Notes: generated by a model from the letters alone, not told the origin. Shown: positions 36,943 to 47,404, numbered from the stretch's first letter. The stretch is DNA of 64,000 nt from Rhizobium sp. RU33A (GCF_900156055.1 NZ_FTMQ01000001.1:124001-188000); one strand, 5' to 3'. Translations and numbers: made by a program.

Positions 36943-37983
36943 TCAGCGCCAGTGGCGCCCCTCGGTCGCAAGCCCGAAATCCGAAGGTGCCGTCGCAAAG
37001 GCGGCAAGGCCGTGCAGGGCCGCCTGCGGATGGGTCACGACAAAGGTCGGAATGCTGTGCAGCAGCGCCTGATGCGGCGCCTTGTCCTCGAAGGCGGCGC
37101 GGAATTCGCCGCTCTGCAGTGCCGGCAGGATTTTCGGCGATATGCCGCCGGCGAGGAACACGCCGCCCTTGGCCATGAAGATCAGCGCCAGATCGCCGGC
37201 AACCCGACCGAGATAGGTTGCAAACAGGCTGAGCGCCTCGCCCGCCAGCGCATCTGCCCCGGCAATACCGGCAGACGAAACCTGTGCCGGATCCTCGTAG
37301 CGCGGCGTCAGGTTCCCCTCCGCCTTGCACAGCGCACGGTAGATATTCATCAGGCCGCGCCCGGAAAGCAGTTCTTCCGCCGAGATCCGGCCGAGCGTCG
37401 CGTTGGGGTCGCGGACCGGGGTCAGATGCGGCCAGATCTGGTGATCGCGGCTTGTGCGCGGGCCGACATCGACATGCCCGCCTTCGCCGGGCACCGGAAA
37501 CCACATGTCGCGCGCCCGGACCAGTCCAGCAACGCCGAGCCCTGTGCCCGGACCCAGCACGACGCGTGAGCCGAGCGGGGCCTCGCTGAGCGAACCGAGA
37601 TGCTGCCGATCGTCGACGCCGAGCGTCGCAGCAGCCAGGGCCTGGGCCTCGAAATCATTGAGAAGCAGCACTTCGGCAAAGCCGAGATCAGCCATCAGCA
37701 CCTTGGGGCGCACCACCCAGGGGCAGTTGGTGAGCGGCACTTCGTCGCCCTTGATGGGGCCAGCCAGCGCCAGGATCAGCGACCGAGGCTTGTGGCTTGT
37801 TGTCTCCAGAACACTCGAGCGGATGGCGTCGTCGATCGTGGCGAAATCCTTGTTCACCACATTGGGGAAGCTGATCTTCTCGCCGCTCTCGTCAAGCAGG
37901 ATCCAGAAGCGCGCATTGGTGCCGCCGATGTCACCGATCAGAATCGGAAAGGGGAGGGTGTCGTCGCGATGTGTCTGGGCCAT
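36943..37983 (-). CDS. glk: Glucokinase
   Basis: A 346-residue ATP-dependent hexokinase of the bacterial Glk family that phosphorylates cytosolic glucose. It shows [17 protein letters not shown] (about 14-30) for phosphate binding, NDFEAQALA with the catalytic aspartate, [13 protein letters not shown] and the [11 protein letters not shown] glucose loop. Length is typical. It lies 95 bases before the ABC exporter and 27 bases after mgsA on the same strand. Confidence 0.95.
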   Translation of the reverse strand: MAQTHRDDTLPFPILIGDIGGTNARFWILLDESGEKISFPNVVNKDFATIDDAIRSSVLETTSHKPRSLILALAGPIKGDEVPLTNCPWVVRPKVLMADLGFAEVLLLNDFEAQALAAATLGVDDRQHLGSLSEAPLGSRVVLGPGTGLGVAGLVRARDMWFPVPGEGGHVDVGPRTSRDHQIWPHLTPVRDPNATLGRISAEELLSGRGLMNIYRALCKAEGNLTPRYEDPAQVSSAGIAGADALAGEALSLFATYLGRVAGDLALIFMAKGGVFLAGGISPKILPALQSGEFRAAFEDKAPHQALLHSIPTFVVTHPQAALHGLAAFATAPSDFGLATEGRHWR

Positions 37984-38010
37984 GGTCTGTCCGGTCTTGG
38001 GCGTTGCTGC

Positions 38011-38391
38011 TCAGGCAGTCAGGGTCTGCATCAGGATGTCGGCGGTTGCGAGGTTCAGCGCCATCGGAATGTCATAGACGGTCGCCAGCCGCATCAGCGC
38101 CTTGACATCCACATCATGGGGCATGGGAGTCAAGGGGTCGACGAAGAAGACGAGCATGTCCACTTCACCCGTCGAGATCAATGCGCCGATCTGCTGGTCT
38201 CCGCCGAGCGGACCGCTTTTCAGCCGCGTCACATCGAGCTCGGGGACGGCATCCTTGATCCGCCCGCCCGTCGTGCCGGTCGCCACGATCCGCCAGCCCA
38301 TGAGCTTTGCCTGGTGACGCCGGGCGAAATCCGCCATGTCGTCCTTCTTCTGGTCATGCGCGATCAGGGCGATGCAACGGGTGCGGCTCAC
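38011..38391 (-). CDS. mgsA: Methylglyoxal synthase
   Basis: A 126-residue enzyme converting dihydroxyacetone phosphate to methylglyoxal, a bypass of lower glycolysis under phosphate stress. Conserved residues match the family: H12-D13 (ALIAHDQKK), D65 in [11 protein letters not shown], and H92/D95 in [11 protein letters not shown]. The start is GTG 38391, without a strong ribosome site. It is probably cotranscribed with glk, linking glucose entry to triose-phosphate overflow. Confidence 0.95.
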   Translation of the reverse strand: MSRTRCIALIAHDQKKDDMADFARRHQAKLMGWRIVATGTTGGRIKDAVPELDVTRLKSGPLGGDQQIGALISTGEVDMLVFFVDPLTPMPHDVDVKALMRLATVYDIPMALNLATADILMQTLTA

Positions 38392-38479
38392 GAGGGGACC
38401 CCAGCTGATTTAAATCGATTTGATAGACCCATCTAGCGCAGCCAGGATCACTTGAAAAGCACCCGGCGGAACCTCGTCT

Positions 38480-39553
38480 TCACCAACCGGCCGGCCGAGC
38501 GGGGGGAACCGGAACGATGGCGGGCAATTCGAAAGGCTCAGTCATCGTCGCGACCGGCGGTGCTGCGAACGCCGACGCACCGCTGCCGGGCATCGACCCA
38601 CCCGCTGCCTGATAGGTCACTTCGTATTCGCTCGACGGTCCGCGCGCGTCGAGAACCATGGCGCAGGCCTTGGGGAGATCGGCGACCTGCATGGCCCGGG
38701 GCTTCGGCGCTGGCTTTGCGTTGGGGTCTTTCTTCGGTGCGGCCCAAGGCTCCTTGGTGAACCACCAGGCCAGCGACTGGTCGCAGCCATCGCCCGGCGG
38801 CACGGCCGCCTGCGGCTTGCAGCCGCTGGCACCGTCAGGGCAGCGCATGCGGATATGGAAATGCGCGTCATGTCCGTAAATTGGCCGGATCTTGCCGAGG
38901 ACCGCGCGGTCACCCGTCCAGGTATCGCAAAGCTTCTTCTTGATCGCCGGATTGACGAAGATGCGCTCCACCTGCGGGTAGCTTGCCGCCCGCACCACGA
39001 GCCGTGCATGGGTATTGGTCCAGAGCCTCCTGTCGACGGTCAGGAATTTGTCCTTCTCCAGCATGGAGGTGAATGGCATTTCCTCGCGCTGCTGCGGGGA
39101 AAGCGCATTGGCGGGCTTCGGCGTGAACCAGATATCGGCGTCGAGCCCGATCTGATGCGAGGCATGGCCTGAAAGCATCGGTCCGCCGCGCGGCTGCGAG
39201 ATGTCGCCGATCAGGATGCCCGAGCCCCAGCCGAGTTGCACTGCGTCTTTCGAGAAACGCTCGAGGAGCGTGATCATCTCGGGATGACCCCAGCGACGAT
39301 TGCGCGACAGGCGCATCGCCTGCCAGGTGGGGCCGTCCGTCGGAATGGCGACGGCGCCGGCAATGCAGCCCTTGGCATAGGAACCATAAGGGGAGGGGGC
39401 CGCCTTGGCCGGCAGCGCCATGCCGCCGAAAAGCTCCTTGGCGGGACGTCCTTCGGCGGATGCCGTATCGCTGACGACGGTCGCGAATGCGCAGGCAAAC
39501 GTCAGTGCCATGGCGAGCGGGCGTGCGCCCCTGGTTTTCTTCATCGTGTGCAT
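38480..39553 (-). CDS. mepA: Penicillin-insensitive murein endopeptidase MepA
   Basis: A 357-residue periplasmic zinc endopeptidase that cuts DD- and LD-crosslinks in peptidoglycan. A signal peptide covers residues 1-33. The LAS-type zinc motif is SGHASHQIGLDADIWF (H130, H133, D140), with the second set in YGHDAHFHIRMRC (H228, H231, H233). The C-terminal 80 residues are a proline-rich extension ending IVPVPPARPAGW. ATG 39544 is an alternative start. It is divergent from yejA. Confidence 0.95.
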   Translation of the reverse strand: MHTMKKTRGARPLAMALTFACAFATVVSDTASAEGRPAKELFGGMALPAKAAPSPYGSYAKGCIAGAVAIPTDGPTWQAMRLSRNRRWGHPEMITLLERFSKDAVQLGWGSGILIGDISQPRGGPMLSGHASHQIGLDADIWFTPKPANALSPQQREEMPFTSMLEKDKFLTVDRRLWTNTHARLVVRAASYPQVERIFVNPAIKKKLCDTWTGDRAVLGKIRPIYGHDAHFHIRMRCPDGASGCKPQAAVPPGDGCDQSLAWWFTKEPWAAPKKDPNAKPAPKPRAMQVADLPKACAMVLDARGPSSEYEVTYQAAGGSMPGSGASAFAAPPVATMTEPFELPAIVPVPPARPAGW

Positions 39554-39740
39554 GTCCCCGGTCTGTCCGGATTCGCTCCCTGCCGGTTGGCCGGGTGAAT
39601 CACGGGTCAGTCTAGCCTGAAACGGAATTGGGGTGAATCTGCGGAAGGCCCGGCGCTCACATCTCTGTCAGTCCCCTGTTTTTTGCCTGGTTTTGCCCTA
39701 TCCTGCTTCGCAACAAAAGCAGATACGGGGAAGTAGGCGG

Positions 39741-41579
39741 ATGGATCGCAAAAAGTCGAGCTTCGCAGTCTGGGGCCTCATGGCAGTCTTGGCATTTGCG
39801 CCATCTCATGCAGTGGCGCAGGAAAACGCAGAGTCTTTCCGCCATGGCGTCTCGCTTCTGGGCGAGCTCAAATATGCGCCCGGCTTTGCCCATTTCGATT
39901 ACGTCAATCCGCAAGCGCCGAAGGGCGGCACCTTGCGCATGTCGTCGACCGGAACCTTCGACAGCTTCAACCCGGTGCTCGACAGGGGCGAAGCCGCACC
40001 GGGCCTGATCAACGTCTTCGACACGCTTCTGAAAGACACGAGTGACGAGATTTCCACCGGCTACGGGTTGCTCGCAGAAGGCGTCTCATTCCCCAAGGAC
40101 ATATCGAGCGCCACCTTCCGTCTCCGCGCCGAGGCCCGCTTCGCTGACGGTGAGCCCGTCAAGCCGGAAGACGTGATCTTCAGCTTTGAGAAGCTCAAGG
40201 AATTGAACCCGCTCTACATGAGCTATTACAGCCACGTGGTTGCAGCTGAGAAGACGGGCGATCGTGACGTCACATTCCGCTTCGACCAGAAGAACAACCG
40301 CGAACTGCCGATGATCCTCGGCCAGTTCCCGGTTGTCCCGAAGCACTGGTGGGAGGCAAGCGGGGCTGATGGACAGTCTCGGGACATTGGGCGGACCACG
40401 CTGGAGCCGGTGATGGGGTCGGGGCCCTACAAGATCGCCGAGTTCACGGCTGGATCGACCATCCGCTACGAATTGCGGGACGACTACTGGGGCAAGGATC
40501 TCAACGTCAATCTGGGCTACAACAACTTCAAGAACATCACCTATACCATGTTCGGCGATCGAGACGTCGAGTTCGAGGCCTTCCGTTCCGGCAACACAGA
40601 CTTCTGGCAGGAGACGCGGGCCGCGCGCTGGGCGACTGGTTTCGATTTTCCGGCCGCGCAGGACGGTCGTGTCAGGAAGGAGGAATACGAAAACCCCTTC
40701 CGTGCAACGGGCGTGATGCAGGCGCTGGTGCCGAACATGCGGCGCGAGATGTTCAAGGACCAGCGGGTCCGCAAGGCGCTCAACTACGCGCTCGACTTCG
40801 AGGAATTGAACCGCACCGTCTTTTACAATGCCTATTTCCGCGTCAGCAGTTTTTTCAATGGAACCGAACTTGCTTCCAGCGGGCTGCCTCAAGGTCAGGA
40901 ACTGGAACTGCTGACGGCTCTTAAGGACAAGGTTCCCGCTTCGGTCTTCGATACGCCCTACACGAACCCCGTCGGCGGTTCACCGCAGGCGTCTCGCGAC
41001 AATTTGCGCAAGGCTGTCGAGCTCTTCAAACAGGCGGGCTATGAACTTCGTGGCAATGCCATGGTCAACGCGCAGACCGGCCAGCCCTTCCGCTTCGAGC
41101 TCCTGTTGTCCAACCCCCAGCTGGAGGTGGTCGCGGTCCCCTACCAACAGCAATTGCGCAAGATTGGGGTGGAAATGGCGGTCCGTACGGTCGATCCCTC
41201 GCAATATACCAATCGAACCCGAAGCTTCGATTACGACATGACCTGGACCGTATGGGCTCAGACGCTCAACCCCGGCAACGAGCAGCGCGACTACTGGGGG
41301 TCGACATCCGTCAATCGTGAAGGCTCGCAGAACTACGCCGGCATTGCCGATCCGGCCGTCGACGCCCTGATCGAGAAGATCATCTTCCCGGCCGATCGCG
41401 AGGAGCAGGTCGCCGCAACCAAGGCCATGGACCGCGTGCTGTTGGCCCATGACTACGTCATTCCGCTCTACTACGGCGGTACGGCTCGCTATGCCTTCTG
41501 GGACAAGTTCGAGCACCCCGCCGAACTCCCGACCTACAGCACCGGCTTCCCCTCGATCTGGTGGGCCAAGGCTCCGTGA
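39741..41579 (+). CDS. yejA: Peptide ABC transporter substrate-binding protein YejA
   Basis: A 612-residue periplasmic binding protein of the oligopeptide/nickel (SBP_bac_5) class. The signal peptide is residues 1-26 (WGLMAVLAFAPSHAVAQ). The family opening FAHFDYVNPQAPKGGTLR and the YejA-typical RAARWATGFDFPAAQDGRV stretch are present. YejABEF imports peptides, including microcin C in E. coli; in Sinorhizobium meliloti it is needed for tolerance of host NCR peptides. ATG 39741 has an AAGTAGGCGG ribosome region. Confidence 0.95.
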   Translation: MDRKKSSFAVWGLMAVLAFAPSHAVAQENAESFRHGVSLLGELKYAPGFAHFDYVNPQAPKGGTLRMSSTGTFDSFNPVLDRGEAAPGLINVFDTLLKDTSDEISTGYGLLAEGVSFPKDISSATFRLRAEARFADGEPVKPEDVIFSFEKLKELNPLYMSYYSHVVAAEKTGDRDVTFRFDQKNNRELPMILGQFPVVPKHWWEASGADGQSRDIGRTTLEPVMGSGPYKIAEFTAGSTIRYELRDDYWGKDLNVNLGYNNFKNITYTMFGDRDVEFEAFRSGNTDFWQETRAARWATGFDFPAAQDGRVRKEEYENPFRATGVMQALVPNMRREMFKDQRVRKALNYALDFEELNRTVFYNAYFRVSSFFNGTELASSGLPQGQELELLTALKDKVPASVFDTPYTNPVGGSPQASRDNLRKAVELFKQAGYELRGNAMVNAQTGQPFRFELLLSNPQLEVVAVPYQQQLRKIGVEMAVRTVDPSQYTNRTRSFDYDMTWTVWAQTLNPGNEQRDYWGSTSVNREGSQNYAGIADPAVDALIEKIIFPADREEQVAATKAMDRVLLAHDYVIPLYYGGTARYAFWDKFEHPAELPTYSTGFPSIWWAKAP

Positions 41580-41721
41580 TTTCGGCTCGGGGCTTGCGCC
41601 TCTTGTGTGAGACTCTAGGAATGGAGGGAACGAATCGCTGGAAAACGGAGCGGCTGATATTGGCTGACCAAACGAGCCTGGACATCGTGGGCAGATGTGA
41701 TCCTGAACGGGGGCGCCGCGC

Positions 41722-42816
41722 ATGACCGCCTATATTCTCCGGCGTCTGCTGCTGATGATACCCACAATGATCGGTATCATGGGCATCTCCTTCATCGTCA
41801 TCCAGTTCGCCCCTGGCGGCCCCGTCGAGCAGGTCATCGCCCAGCTCAGCGGCCAGGCTGATGGCGCGGATGCGCGCCTGTCAGGCGGCGGGGACATGCT
41901 GGGGCAGTCCGCCGGTGTAGAGGAGGGGGGGTCCCGCTATCGCGGCGCCCAGGGCCTCGATCCGGAACTGATCGCCAAGCTCGAAAAACAGTTCGGCTTC
42001 GACAAGCCGCCGCTCGAGCGCTTTCTCGAGATGATGTGGAATTACATCCGCTTCGATTTCGGCGAGAGCTTCTTCCGCAACACTTCCGTCATCGACCTGA
42101 TCATCGAAAAGCTGCCGGTATCCATCTCACTTGGCCTCTGGGTGCTCTTGATCTCCTACGCGATTTCGATCCCGCTCGGCATCCGCAAGGCGGTCTCCGA
42201 CGGCTCCCGTTTCGATGTCTGGACGTCAGGTGTCATCGTCGTCGGCTACGCCGTCCCCGGCTTCCTGTTCGGCATCCTGCTGATCGTCCTATTCGCCGGC
42301 GGATCCTTCTTCGACTGGTTCCCGCTCCGCGGCCTCACCTCCGACAATTTCGACCAACTCTCCTGGTGGCAGAAGATCCTCGACTACTTCTGGCATCTCG
42401 CTCTGCCGCTGACTGCCCTCCTGCTCTCAGCCTTCGCCACGACCACACTGCTGACGAAAAACTCCTTCATCGACGAGATCAAGAAGCAATATGTCGTCAC
42501 CGCCTGTGCCAAGGGTCTCGCCGAGCGCCAGGTGCTCTATGGCCATGTCTTCCGCAACGCCATGCTGATCGTCATCGCCGGCCTGCCGGGCGCCTTCATC
42601 TCGGCCTTCTTCACAGGCTCGCTTTTGATCGAGAACATCTTCTCGCTTGATGGCCTCGGTCGCCTCGGCTACCTCGCAATCGTCAACCGCGACTATCCGA
42701 TCGTCTTTGCCACGCTCTACATCTTCTCGCTGATGGGCCTCGTGATCGGCCTGATCTCCGACTTGATCTACACCTGGATCGATCCGCGCATCGATTTCGA
42801 CCGGAGGGATGTCTGA
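41722..42816 (+). CDS. yejB: Peptide ABC transporter permease YejB
   Basis: A 364-residue DppB-type permease. An N-terminal membrane helix (about 9-29) is followed by a long periplasmic loop (about 40-130) with the glycine-rich insert typical of YejB ([18 protein letters not shown]), then five more helices and the EAA-like coupling loop near [27 protein letters not shown]. The stop overlaps the yejE start (TGATG). A 34-codon ORF ends on its start codon. Confidence 0.94.
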   Translation: MTAYILRRLLLMIPTMIGIMGISFIVIQFAPGGPVEQVIAQLSGQADGADARLSGGGDMLGQSAGVEEGGSRYRGAQGLDPELIAKLEKQFGFDKPPLERFLEMMWNYIRFDFGESFFRNTSVIDLIIEKLPVSISLGLWVLLISYAISIPLGIRKAVSDGSRFDVWTSGVIVVGYAVPGFLFGILLIVLFAGGSFFDWFPLRGLTSDNFDQLSWWQKILDYFWHLALPLTALLLSAFATTTLLTKNSFIDEIKKQYVVTACAKGLAERQVLYGHVFRNAMLIVIAGLPGAFISAFFTGSLLIENIFSLDGLGRLGYLAIVNRDYPIVFATLYIFSLMGLVIGLISDLIYTWIDPRIDFDRRDV

Positions 42817-43952
42817 TGTCCGCCGTCGAAACCACCATCATTGCCCCGCCGAAGAAGGGCTGGCTGAACCCGACGAACCGCCGAAGGCTCGAGAACTTCA
42901 AGGCGAACCGCCGAGGCTTCTGGTCCTTCTGGATCTTCATGGTCTTGTTCGTGCTCAGCCTGTTTGCCGAGTTCATCGCCAACGACAGGCCGGTAATCGC
43001 CTCCTACAAGGGCGAGATCCTCTTCCCCGTCATCGTCGATTACCCGGAAGAGAAATTCGGCGGCTTCCTGGCCGTCACCGATTATCGCTCGCCCTTCATC
43101 TCGGATGAGATCAACGCGAATGGCTGGATGGTCTGGCCGCCGATCCGTTATTCCTACCGCACGGTCAATTCCGAAGTGCCGCATTCGGCACCGACAGCGC
43201 CTTTCTGGCTGATGGACAAGGAGACCCGCTGCGCCGCCTATCCGCTGAAGGCCGAGGATCCGAACTGCGTGCTCGGCAACATGAATTGGCTAGGCACGGA
43301 TGATCAGGCCCGCGACGTCATGGCGCGTATGATCTACGGCTTCCGCATTTCGATCCTCTTTGGCCTGGTACTTACGCTCGCCTCCGCCGCAATCGGCGTC
43401 ACGGCCGGTGCCGTCCAGGGCTATTTCGGCGGCTGGACCGACCTTCTGATGCAGCGCTTCATCGAGATTTGGTCGTCCATGCCGGTTCTCTACATCTTGC
43501 TCATCATCGCGGCCATCCTGCCGCCCGGCTTCTTTGTCCTGCTCGGCATCATGCTGCTTTTCTCCTGGGTCGGCTTCGTCGGCATCGTGCGCGCCGAATT
43601 TCTGCGCGCGCGCAACTTCGAATACGTGAATGCAGCCCGGGCGCTCGGCGTCGGCAATTGGACGATCATGTTCCGCCATCTCCTGCCAAACGCCATGGTC
43701 GCGACCCTGACCTTCCTACCCTTCATCCTCTCAGGCTCAATTACGACGCTCACCTCGCTCGACTTCCTCGGCTTCGGCATGCCGCCGGGCTCTCCTTCGC
43801 TCGGCGAACTGATTGCGCAGGGCAAACGCAACCTCCAGGCCCCCTGGCTCGGCCTCACCGCCTTCTTCACCATGTCGATCATGCTCTCGCTCCTGATCTT
43901 CGTCGGCGAAGCCGTCCGCGATGCGTTTGATCCAAGGAAGACCTTCCGGTGA
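42816..43952 (+). CDS. yejE: Peptide ABC transporter permease YejE
   Basis: A 378-residue DppC-type permease. The cytosolic N terminus (NPTNRRRLENFKANRRGFWSFW) is characteristic, followed by six membrane helices, with a large periplasmic loop after the first (about 55-160). The EAA coupling loop is EFLRARNFEYVNAARALGVGNWTIMFRHLLPN. Its start overlaps yejB by one base. It is separated from its ATPase gene yejF by an inserted toxin-antitoxin pair. Confidence 0.94.
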   Translation: MSAVETTIIAPPKKGWLNPTNRRRLENFKANRRGFWSFWIFMVLFVLSLFAEFIANDRPVIASYKGEILFPVIVDYPEEKFGGFLAVTDYRSPFISDEINANGWMVWPPIRYSYRTVNSEVPHSAPTAPFWLMDKETRCAAYPLKAEDPNCVLGNMNWLGTDDQARDVMARMIYGFRISILFGLVLTLASAAIGVTAGAVQGYFGGWTDLLMQRFIEIWSSMPVLYILLIIAAILPPGFFVLLGIMLLFSWVGFVGIVRAEFLRARNFEYVNAARALGVGNWTIMFRHLLPNAMVATLTFLPFILSGSITTLTSLDFLGFGMPPGSPSLGELIAQGKRNLQAPWLGLTAFFTMSIMLSLLIFVGEAVRDAFDPRKTFR

Positions 43953-44019
43953 TGGGTCGCGCTATCCCCGCCGCGCCGCTATACTGGCTAAAGTGCAACC
44001 TTTGCCGGAGGGCGTTTGG

Positions 44020-44310
44020 ATGACTAAGGTCGTGCTTGAACACTACCCGGTTTCTAAACTGCCGAAAGATATGCGGGAGGGATTACCCGAGACCGGTTTG
44101 GCGCGAGTTACCGTCGAAATCACTCCAGAGGACGACAGTCCGCTCACGTCGTTTTTCGGTCTTGAGGGAGCGGACACGGACGTGGGTGAAAACCTCACGA
44201 AACTCCTGAGGCATCGTCAGGACTTCCCGGAGCGTTACAGCCATGCTGGTTCCATGGCCGAGGCGGTTCAACGGATCCGCGAATTGCGCGACGAGTGGGA
44301 TGAGGAATGA
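44020..44310 (+). CDS. Putative antitoxin of a PIN-domain pair
   Basis: A 96-residue acidic protein, MTKVVLEHYPVSKLPKDM onward, rich in Glu/Asp at the C terminus (RIRELRDEWDEE). No AbrB, MazE or ribbon-helix-helix signature could be recognised with confidence. Its role as antitoxin is inferred from position: its stop overlaps the PIN-toxin start by four bases (ATGA), the classic antitoxin-toxin layout. ATG 44020 follows GGAGGG; the longer frame from 43921 overlaps yejE and is not protein-like. Base use is less GC-rich than in the flanking yej genes, consistent with acquisition. Confidence 0.65.
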   Translation: MTKVVLEHYPVSKLPKDMREGLPETGLARVTVEITPEDDSPLTSFFGLEGADTDVGENLTKLLRHRQDFPERYSHAGSMAEAVQRIRELRDEWDEE

Positions 44311-44804
44311 CGCGTCCTGCCTCCATCTATCTCGACACAAATATCCTCATCCTGTTCAAAGAGATTCAGAGCCCCGAACAGGAACAGCTCGCAGCCTTGC
44401 TGGCTCGCTGTCGCAGACTTGGGCATATACCGTTTACCAGCACGCTCACCTACAGCGAACTGCTGGTCAAACTGCTTGCCGACGACAATCGCGACCTCAT
44501 AGAAACCTATGAAAGCTGGATCGGAGGCGGATTGTGGCTGAAGACGGTTCCGCCATCGCCTGCAGTCTTGTTGACCGCCTCACTCGTCAGAGCGCAATCA
44601 AGCAAAATCAAGCTGCCCGACGCCATCCACCTTGCGAGTGCGATTTTCGCGGGATGCTCAGTCTTTCTTTCTGCCGATACTGGTTTGACCGACATTGATG
44701 AACTCATTCATCATGTCCGCGGCAAACTTCCGATGACGCCGTTGAAGGTTCTCCGCCCTGACGAACCCACGCTCACCTCCCTAATCGAAAGCCTCACCGC
44801 ATGA
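44307..44804 (+). CDS. PIN-domain toxin (VapC-like ribonuclease)
   Basis: A 165-residue PIN-fold protein. The acidic active-site residues of VapC-type nucleases are all present: D10 (IYLDTNI), E51 (TYSELLVK), D105 (KLPDAIHLA) and D124 (LSADTGL). The family cleaves tRNA or rRNA sites to stop growth when its antitoxin is degraded. Its start overlaps the antitoxin stop and its own stop overlaps the yejF start (both ATGA), so it sits in one translational chain inside the yej operon. Codon use is more AT-rich than in its neighbours. Confidence 0.85.
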   Translation: MTRPASIYLDTNILILFKEIQSPEQEQLAALLARCRRLGHIPFTSTLTYSELLVKLLADDNRDLIETYESWIGGGLWLKTVPPSPAVLLTASLVRAQSSKIKLPDAIHLASAIFAGCSVFLSADTGLTDIDELIHHVRGKLPMTPLKVLRPDEPTLTSLIESLTA

Positions 44805-46429
44805 CCGAACCCCTGCTCTCCGTGCGCGATCTGTCCGTCGCCTTCCACCAGGGTGGCCGCGAGAGCCTGGCGGTCGACCGTGTCTCGTTCGACATCCAGC
44901 GCGGCGAAATCGTCGCTTTGGTTGGCGAATCCGGCTCCGGCAAATCGGTCTCCGCCGCGTCGGTCCTGAAGCTCCTGCCCTATCCGTCAGCGAGCCACCC
45001 ATCCGGTCAGATCCTGTTCGACGGACGCGACCTTATGACCGCAAGCGAGCCCGAGCTCCGCGCGGTGCGCGGCAACGACATCACCATGATTTTCCAGGAG
45101 CCGATGACCTCGCTCAATCCGCTTCACTCGATCGAGCGGCAGATCAGCGAAATCCTCGCACTTCACCAGCGGTTGCAAGGCGCATCCGCCCGCGCCCGCG
45201 TGCTCGAACTTCTGCACCAGGTCGGCATTCGCGAGCCGGAAAAGCGGCTGACAGCCTTCCCGCATGAACTCTCGGGCGGCCAGCGCCAGCGCGTGATGAT
45301 CGCCATGGCGCTGGCCAATAGGCCGAAGCTGCTGATCGCCGATGAGCCTACCACAGCCCTCGACGTCACTGTCCAGGCCCAGATCCTCGAACTCTTGGGG
45401 CGCCTCAAGTCCGAGCACGGCATGTCCATGCTGTTCATCACCCATGACCTCGGCATCGTCCGCAAGTTCGCCGATCGCGTCTGCGTCATGACCAAGGGCA
45501 AGATCGTCGAGGCAGGTCTAGTCGAGGATATCTTCGAGCGACCCCAGCATGCCTATACGAAGAAATTGCTCGCCTCGGAGCCGCGTGGCGAACCGCCGCT
45601 TCTGGACGAAACGAAGCCTATTGTGATGCAAGGCGAAGACATCCGTGTCTGGTTCCCGATCAAGGCCGGCTTCCTACGCCGTACCGTCGATCACGTGAAG
45701 GCCGTCGATGGCGTGGATCTGACGCTGCGTGCCGGCCAGACGCTCGGCGTGGTCGGCGAATCCGGCTCAGGCAAGACGACGCTCGGTCTTGCCCTTTCAC
45801 GCCTCATCTCCTCGAAGGGGCGGATCAGCTTCATTGGCAAGGACATCGATGCCTTTTCCTATAGCGAGATGCGGCCGCTGCGCGATCGGCTGCAGATCGT
45901 CTTTCAGGACCCCTTCGGTTCGCTCAGCCCGCGCATGTCCGTGGGCGAGATCATCGCGGAAGGTCTGAAGGTTCACGAAAAGCAGTTGACAGCAGAAGAG
46001 CGCGACAGCCGCGTCGCCTGGGCACTGGAGGAAGTCGGCCTCGACCCCGCCACCCGCTGGCGCTACCCACATGAATTCTCCGGCGGCCAACGCCAACGCA
46101 TCGCGATCGCCCGCGCCATGGTGCTGAAACCCCGTTTCGTCATGCTCGATGAACCGACGTCGGCCCTCGACATGACCGTCCAGGCCCAGGTGGTCGATCT
46201 CCTGCGCGATCTTCAGGCCAAACACGACCTCGCCTATCTCTTCATCAGTCATGACCTGAAGGTCGTGAAGGCGCTGGCCAATGAGCTGATCGTCATGCGC
46301 GGCGGCAAGGTGGTGGAGAAAGGTCCGGCCGCAGAGGTCTTCGCGGCGCCCAAGGCCGACTACACCCGCGCGCTGATGGCCGCCGCCTTCAATCTCGAAG
46401 CCGTCGAAGCTGGCGGCATCCGCCAATAA
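44801..46429 (+). CDS. yejF: Peptide ABC transporter double ATPase YejF
   Basis: A 542-residue protein with two fused ABC ATPase domains that power YejBE. The first has [14 protein letters not shown] and [15 protein letters not shown]; the second has [14 protein letters not shown] and [15 protein letters not shown]. Oligopeptide-transporter C-terminal segments follow each. Both Walker B motifs are intact ([23 protein letters not shown]). Translation is coupled to the upstream PIN toxin by ATGA overlap, so toxin insertion preserved yejF expression. Confidence 0.95.
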   Translation: MTEPLLSVRDLSVAFHQGGRESLAVDRVSFDIQRGEIVALVGESGSGKSVSAASVLKLLPYPSASHPSGQILFDGRDLMTASEPELRAVRGNDITMIFQEPMTSLNPLHSIERQISEILALHQRLQGASARARVLELLHQVGIREPEKRLTAFPHELSGGQRQRVMIAMALANRPKLLIADEPTTALDVTVQAQILELLGRLKSEHGMSMLFITHDLGIVRKFADRVCVMTKGKIVEAGLVEDIFERPQHAYTKKLLASEPRGEPPLLDETKPIVMQGEDIRVWFPIKAGFLRRTVDHVKAVDGVDLTLRAGQTLGVVGESGSGKTTLGLALSRLISSKGRISFIGKDIDAFSYSEMRPLRDRLQIVFQDPFGSLSPRMSVGEIIAEGLKVHEKQLTAEERDSRVAWALEEVGLDPATRWRYPHEFSGGQRQRIAIARAMVLKPRFVMLDEPTSALDMTVQAQVVDLLRDLQAKHDLAYLFISHDLKVVKALANELIVMRGGKVVEKGPAAEVFAAPKADYTRALMAAAFNLEAVEAGGIRQ

Positions 46430-46441
46430 TGTGAGTCTGCA

Positions 46442-47404
46442 ATGTCCGAAAAACGCCCCGTCGTCGTCGATCTCCGCTTTGCGCGCGAAAGCGTCGTCAA
46501 AGCGCTTCGCTTAGCCTTCCCCGATCGTCCGGTTATCGACATGGGCGACCCGGCGAATGCAGACCGCGATCTCTCGGATGCCGAATTCGCCGTGGTCTGG
46601 AAACCGGATCCGGCCCTCTTTCGTTGTGCGACCGGGCTCAAGGCGATCTTCTCCGGCGGTGCCGGCGTCGATCACATCCTCTCGGCCTATGAGTTGCCGG
46701 ACCTGCCCATTGTTCGTTTCGTCGATCGCAGCCTGACGGACCGCATGAGTGAATGGGTCGTCTGGCAATGTCTCCATCATCTGCGCAACGGTATCGCCTA
46801 TGCCGGCCAGCAGCAGGATTGCGTCTGGCACGAGATTGCCGATCAACCGGAAGCTCGCGATGTCACGGTCGGCGTCATGGGCCTCGGGGTCTTGGGGGCT
46901 GATGCCGTTCACAAGCTCAAGATCATCGGCTTCGATGTCATAGGCTGGTCCCGTCGCGAGAAAGAGATCGACGGCGTCGAAACTTTCGACGCAAAGGGGC
47001 TCGACGCCTTCCTCGGTCGCACCGATATCCTGGTCGGCCTTCTGCCGCTGACGGACGACACGCGCGGCATCTACGACCGCGCTCTGTTTTCCAGGCTGCG
47101 TCGCTCCGGCCCCCTGGGCGGTCCAATCTTTCTCAATGCCGGTCGCGGCGGCAGCCAGAAGGAAGCTGAGCTGGTCGAATCCCTCAAGGACGGCACCCTG
47201 AAGGCAGCGTCACTCGATGTGTTCGAAAAGGAGCCGCTCGATCGTGACAGCCCGCTTTGGTCGATGCCGAACGTGATCGTCACTCCCCATGCCGCTGCCG
47301 CCTCCGATGTACGTGCGCTCTTCCGCCACGCTGAGGCGCAGATCGCTCGGCTCGAGGCTGGCAAGCCGCTTGAATTCGTTGTCGATCGTACCGCTGGCTA
47401 CTAG
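46442..47404 (+). CDS. Glyoxylate/hydroxypyruvate reductase A-like dehydrogenase
   Basis: A 320-residue D-2-hydroxyacid dehydrogenase of the GhrA type. The NAD(P) motif is GVMGLGVLGADAVHKLKIIG (about 142-161). Catalytic residues lie in NAGRGGSQKEAELV, DVFEKEPLD and VTPHAAAAS. It follows yejF by 12 bases and may be the last gene of the transporter operon. A second, unrelated-branch enzyme of the same superfamily is encoded at 15073. Confidence 0.9.
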   Translation: MSEKRPVVVDLRFARESVVKALRLAFPDRPVIDMGDPANADRDLSDAEFAVVWKPDPALFRCATGLKAIFSGGAGVDHILSAYELPDLPIVRFVDRSLTDRMSEWVVWQCLHHLRNGIAYAGQQQDCVWHEIADQPEARDVTVGVMGLGVLGADAVHKLKIIGFDVIGWSRREKEIDGVETFDAKGLDAFLGRTDILVGLLPLTDDTRGIYDRALFSRLRRSGPLGGPIFLNAGRGGSQKEAELVESLKDGTLKAASLDVFEKEPLDRDSPLWSMPNVIVTPHAAAASDVRALFRHAEAQIARLEAGKPLEFVVDRTAGY

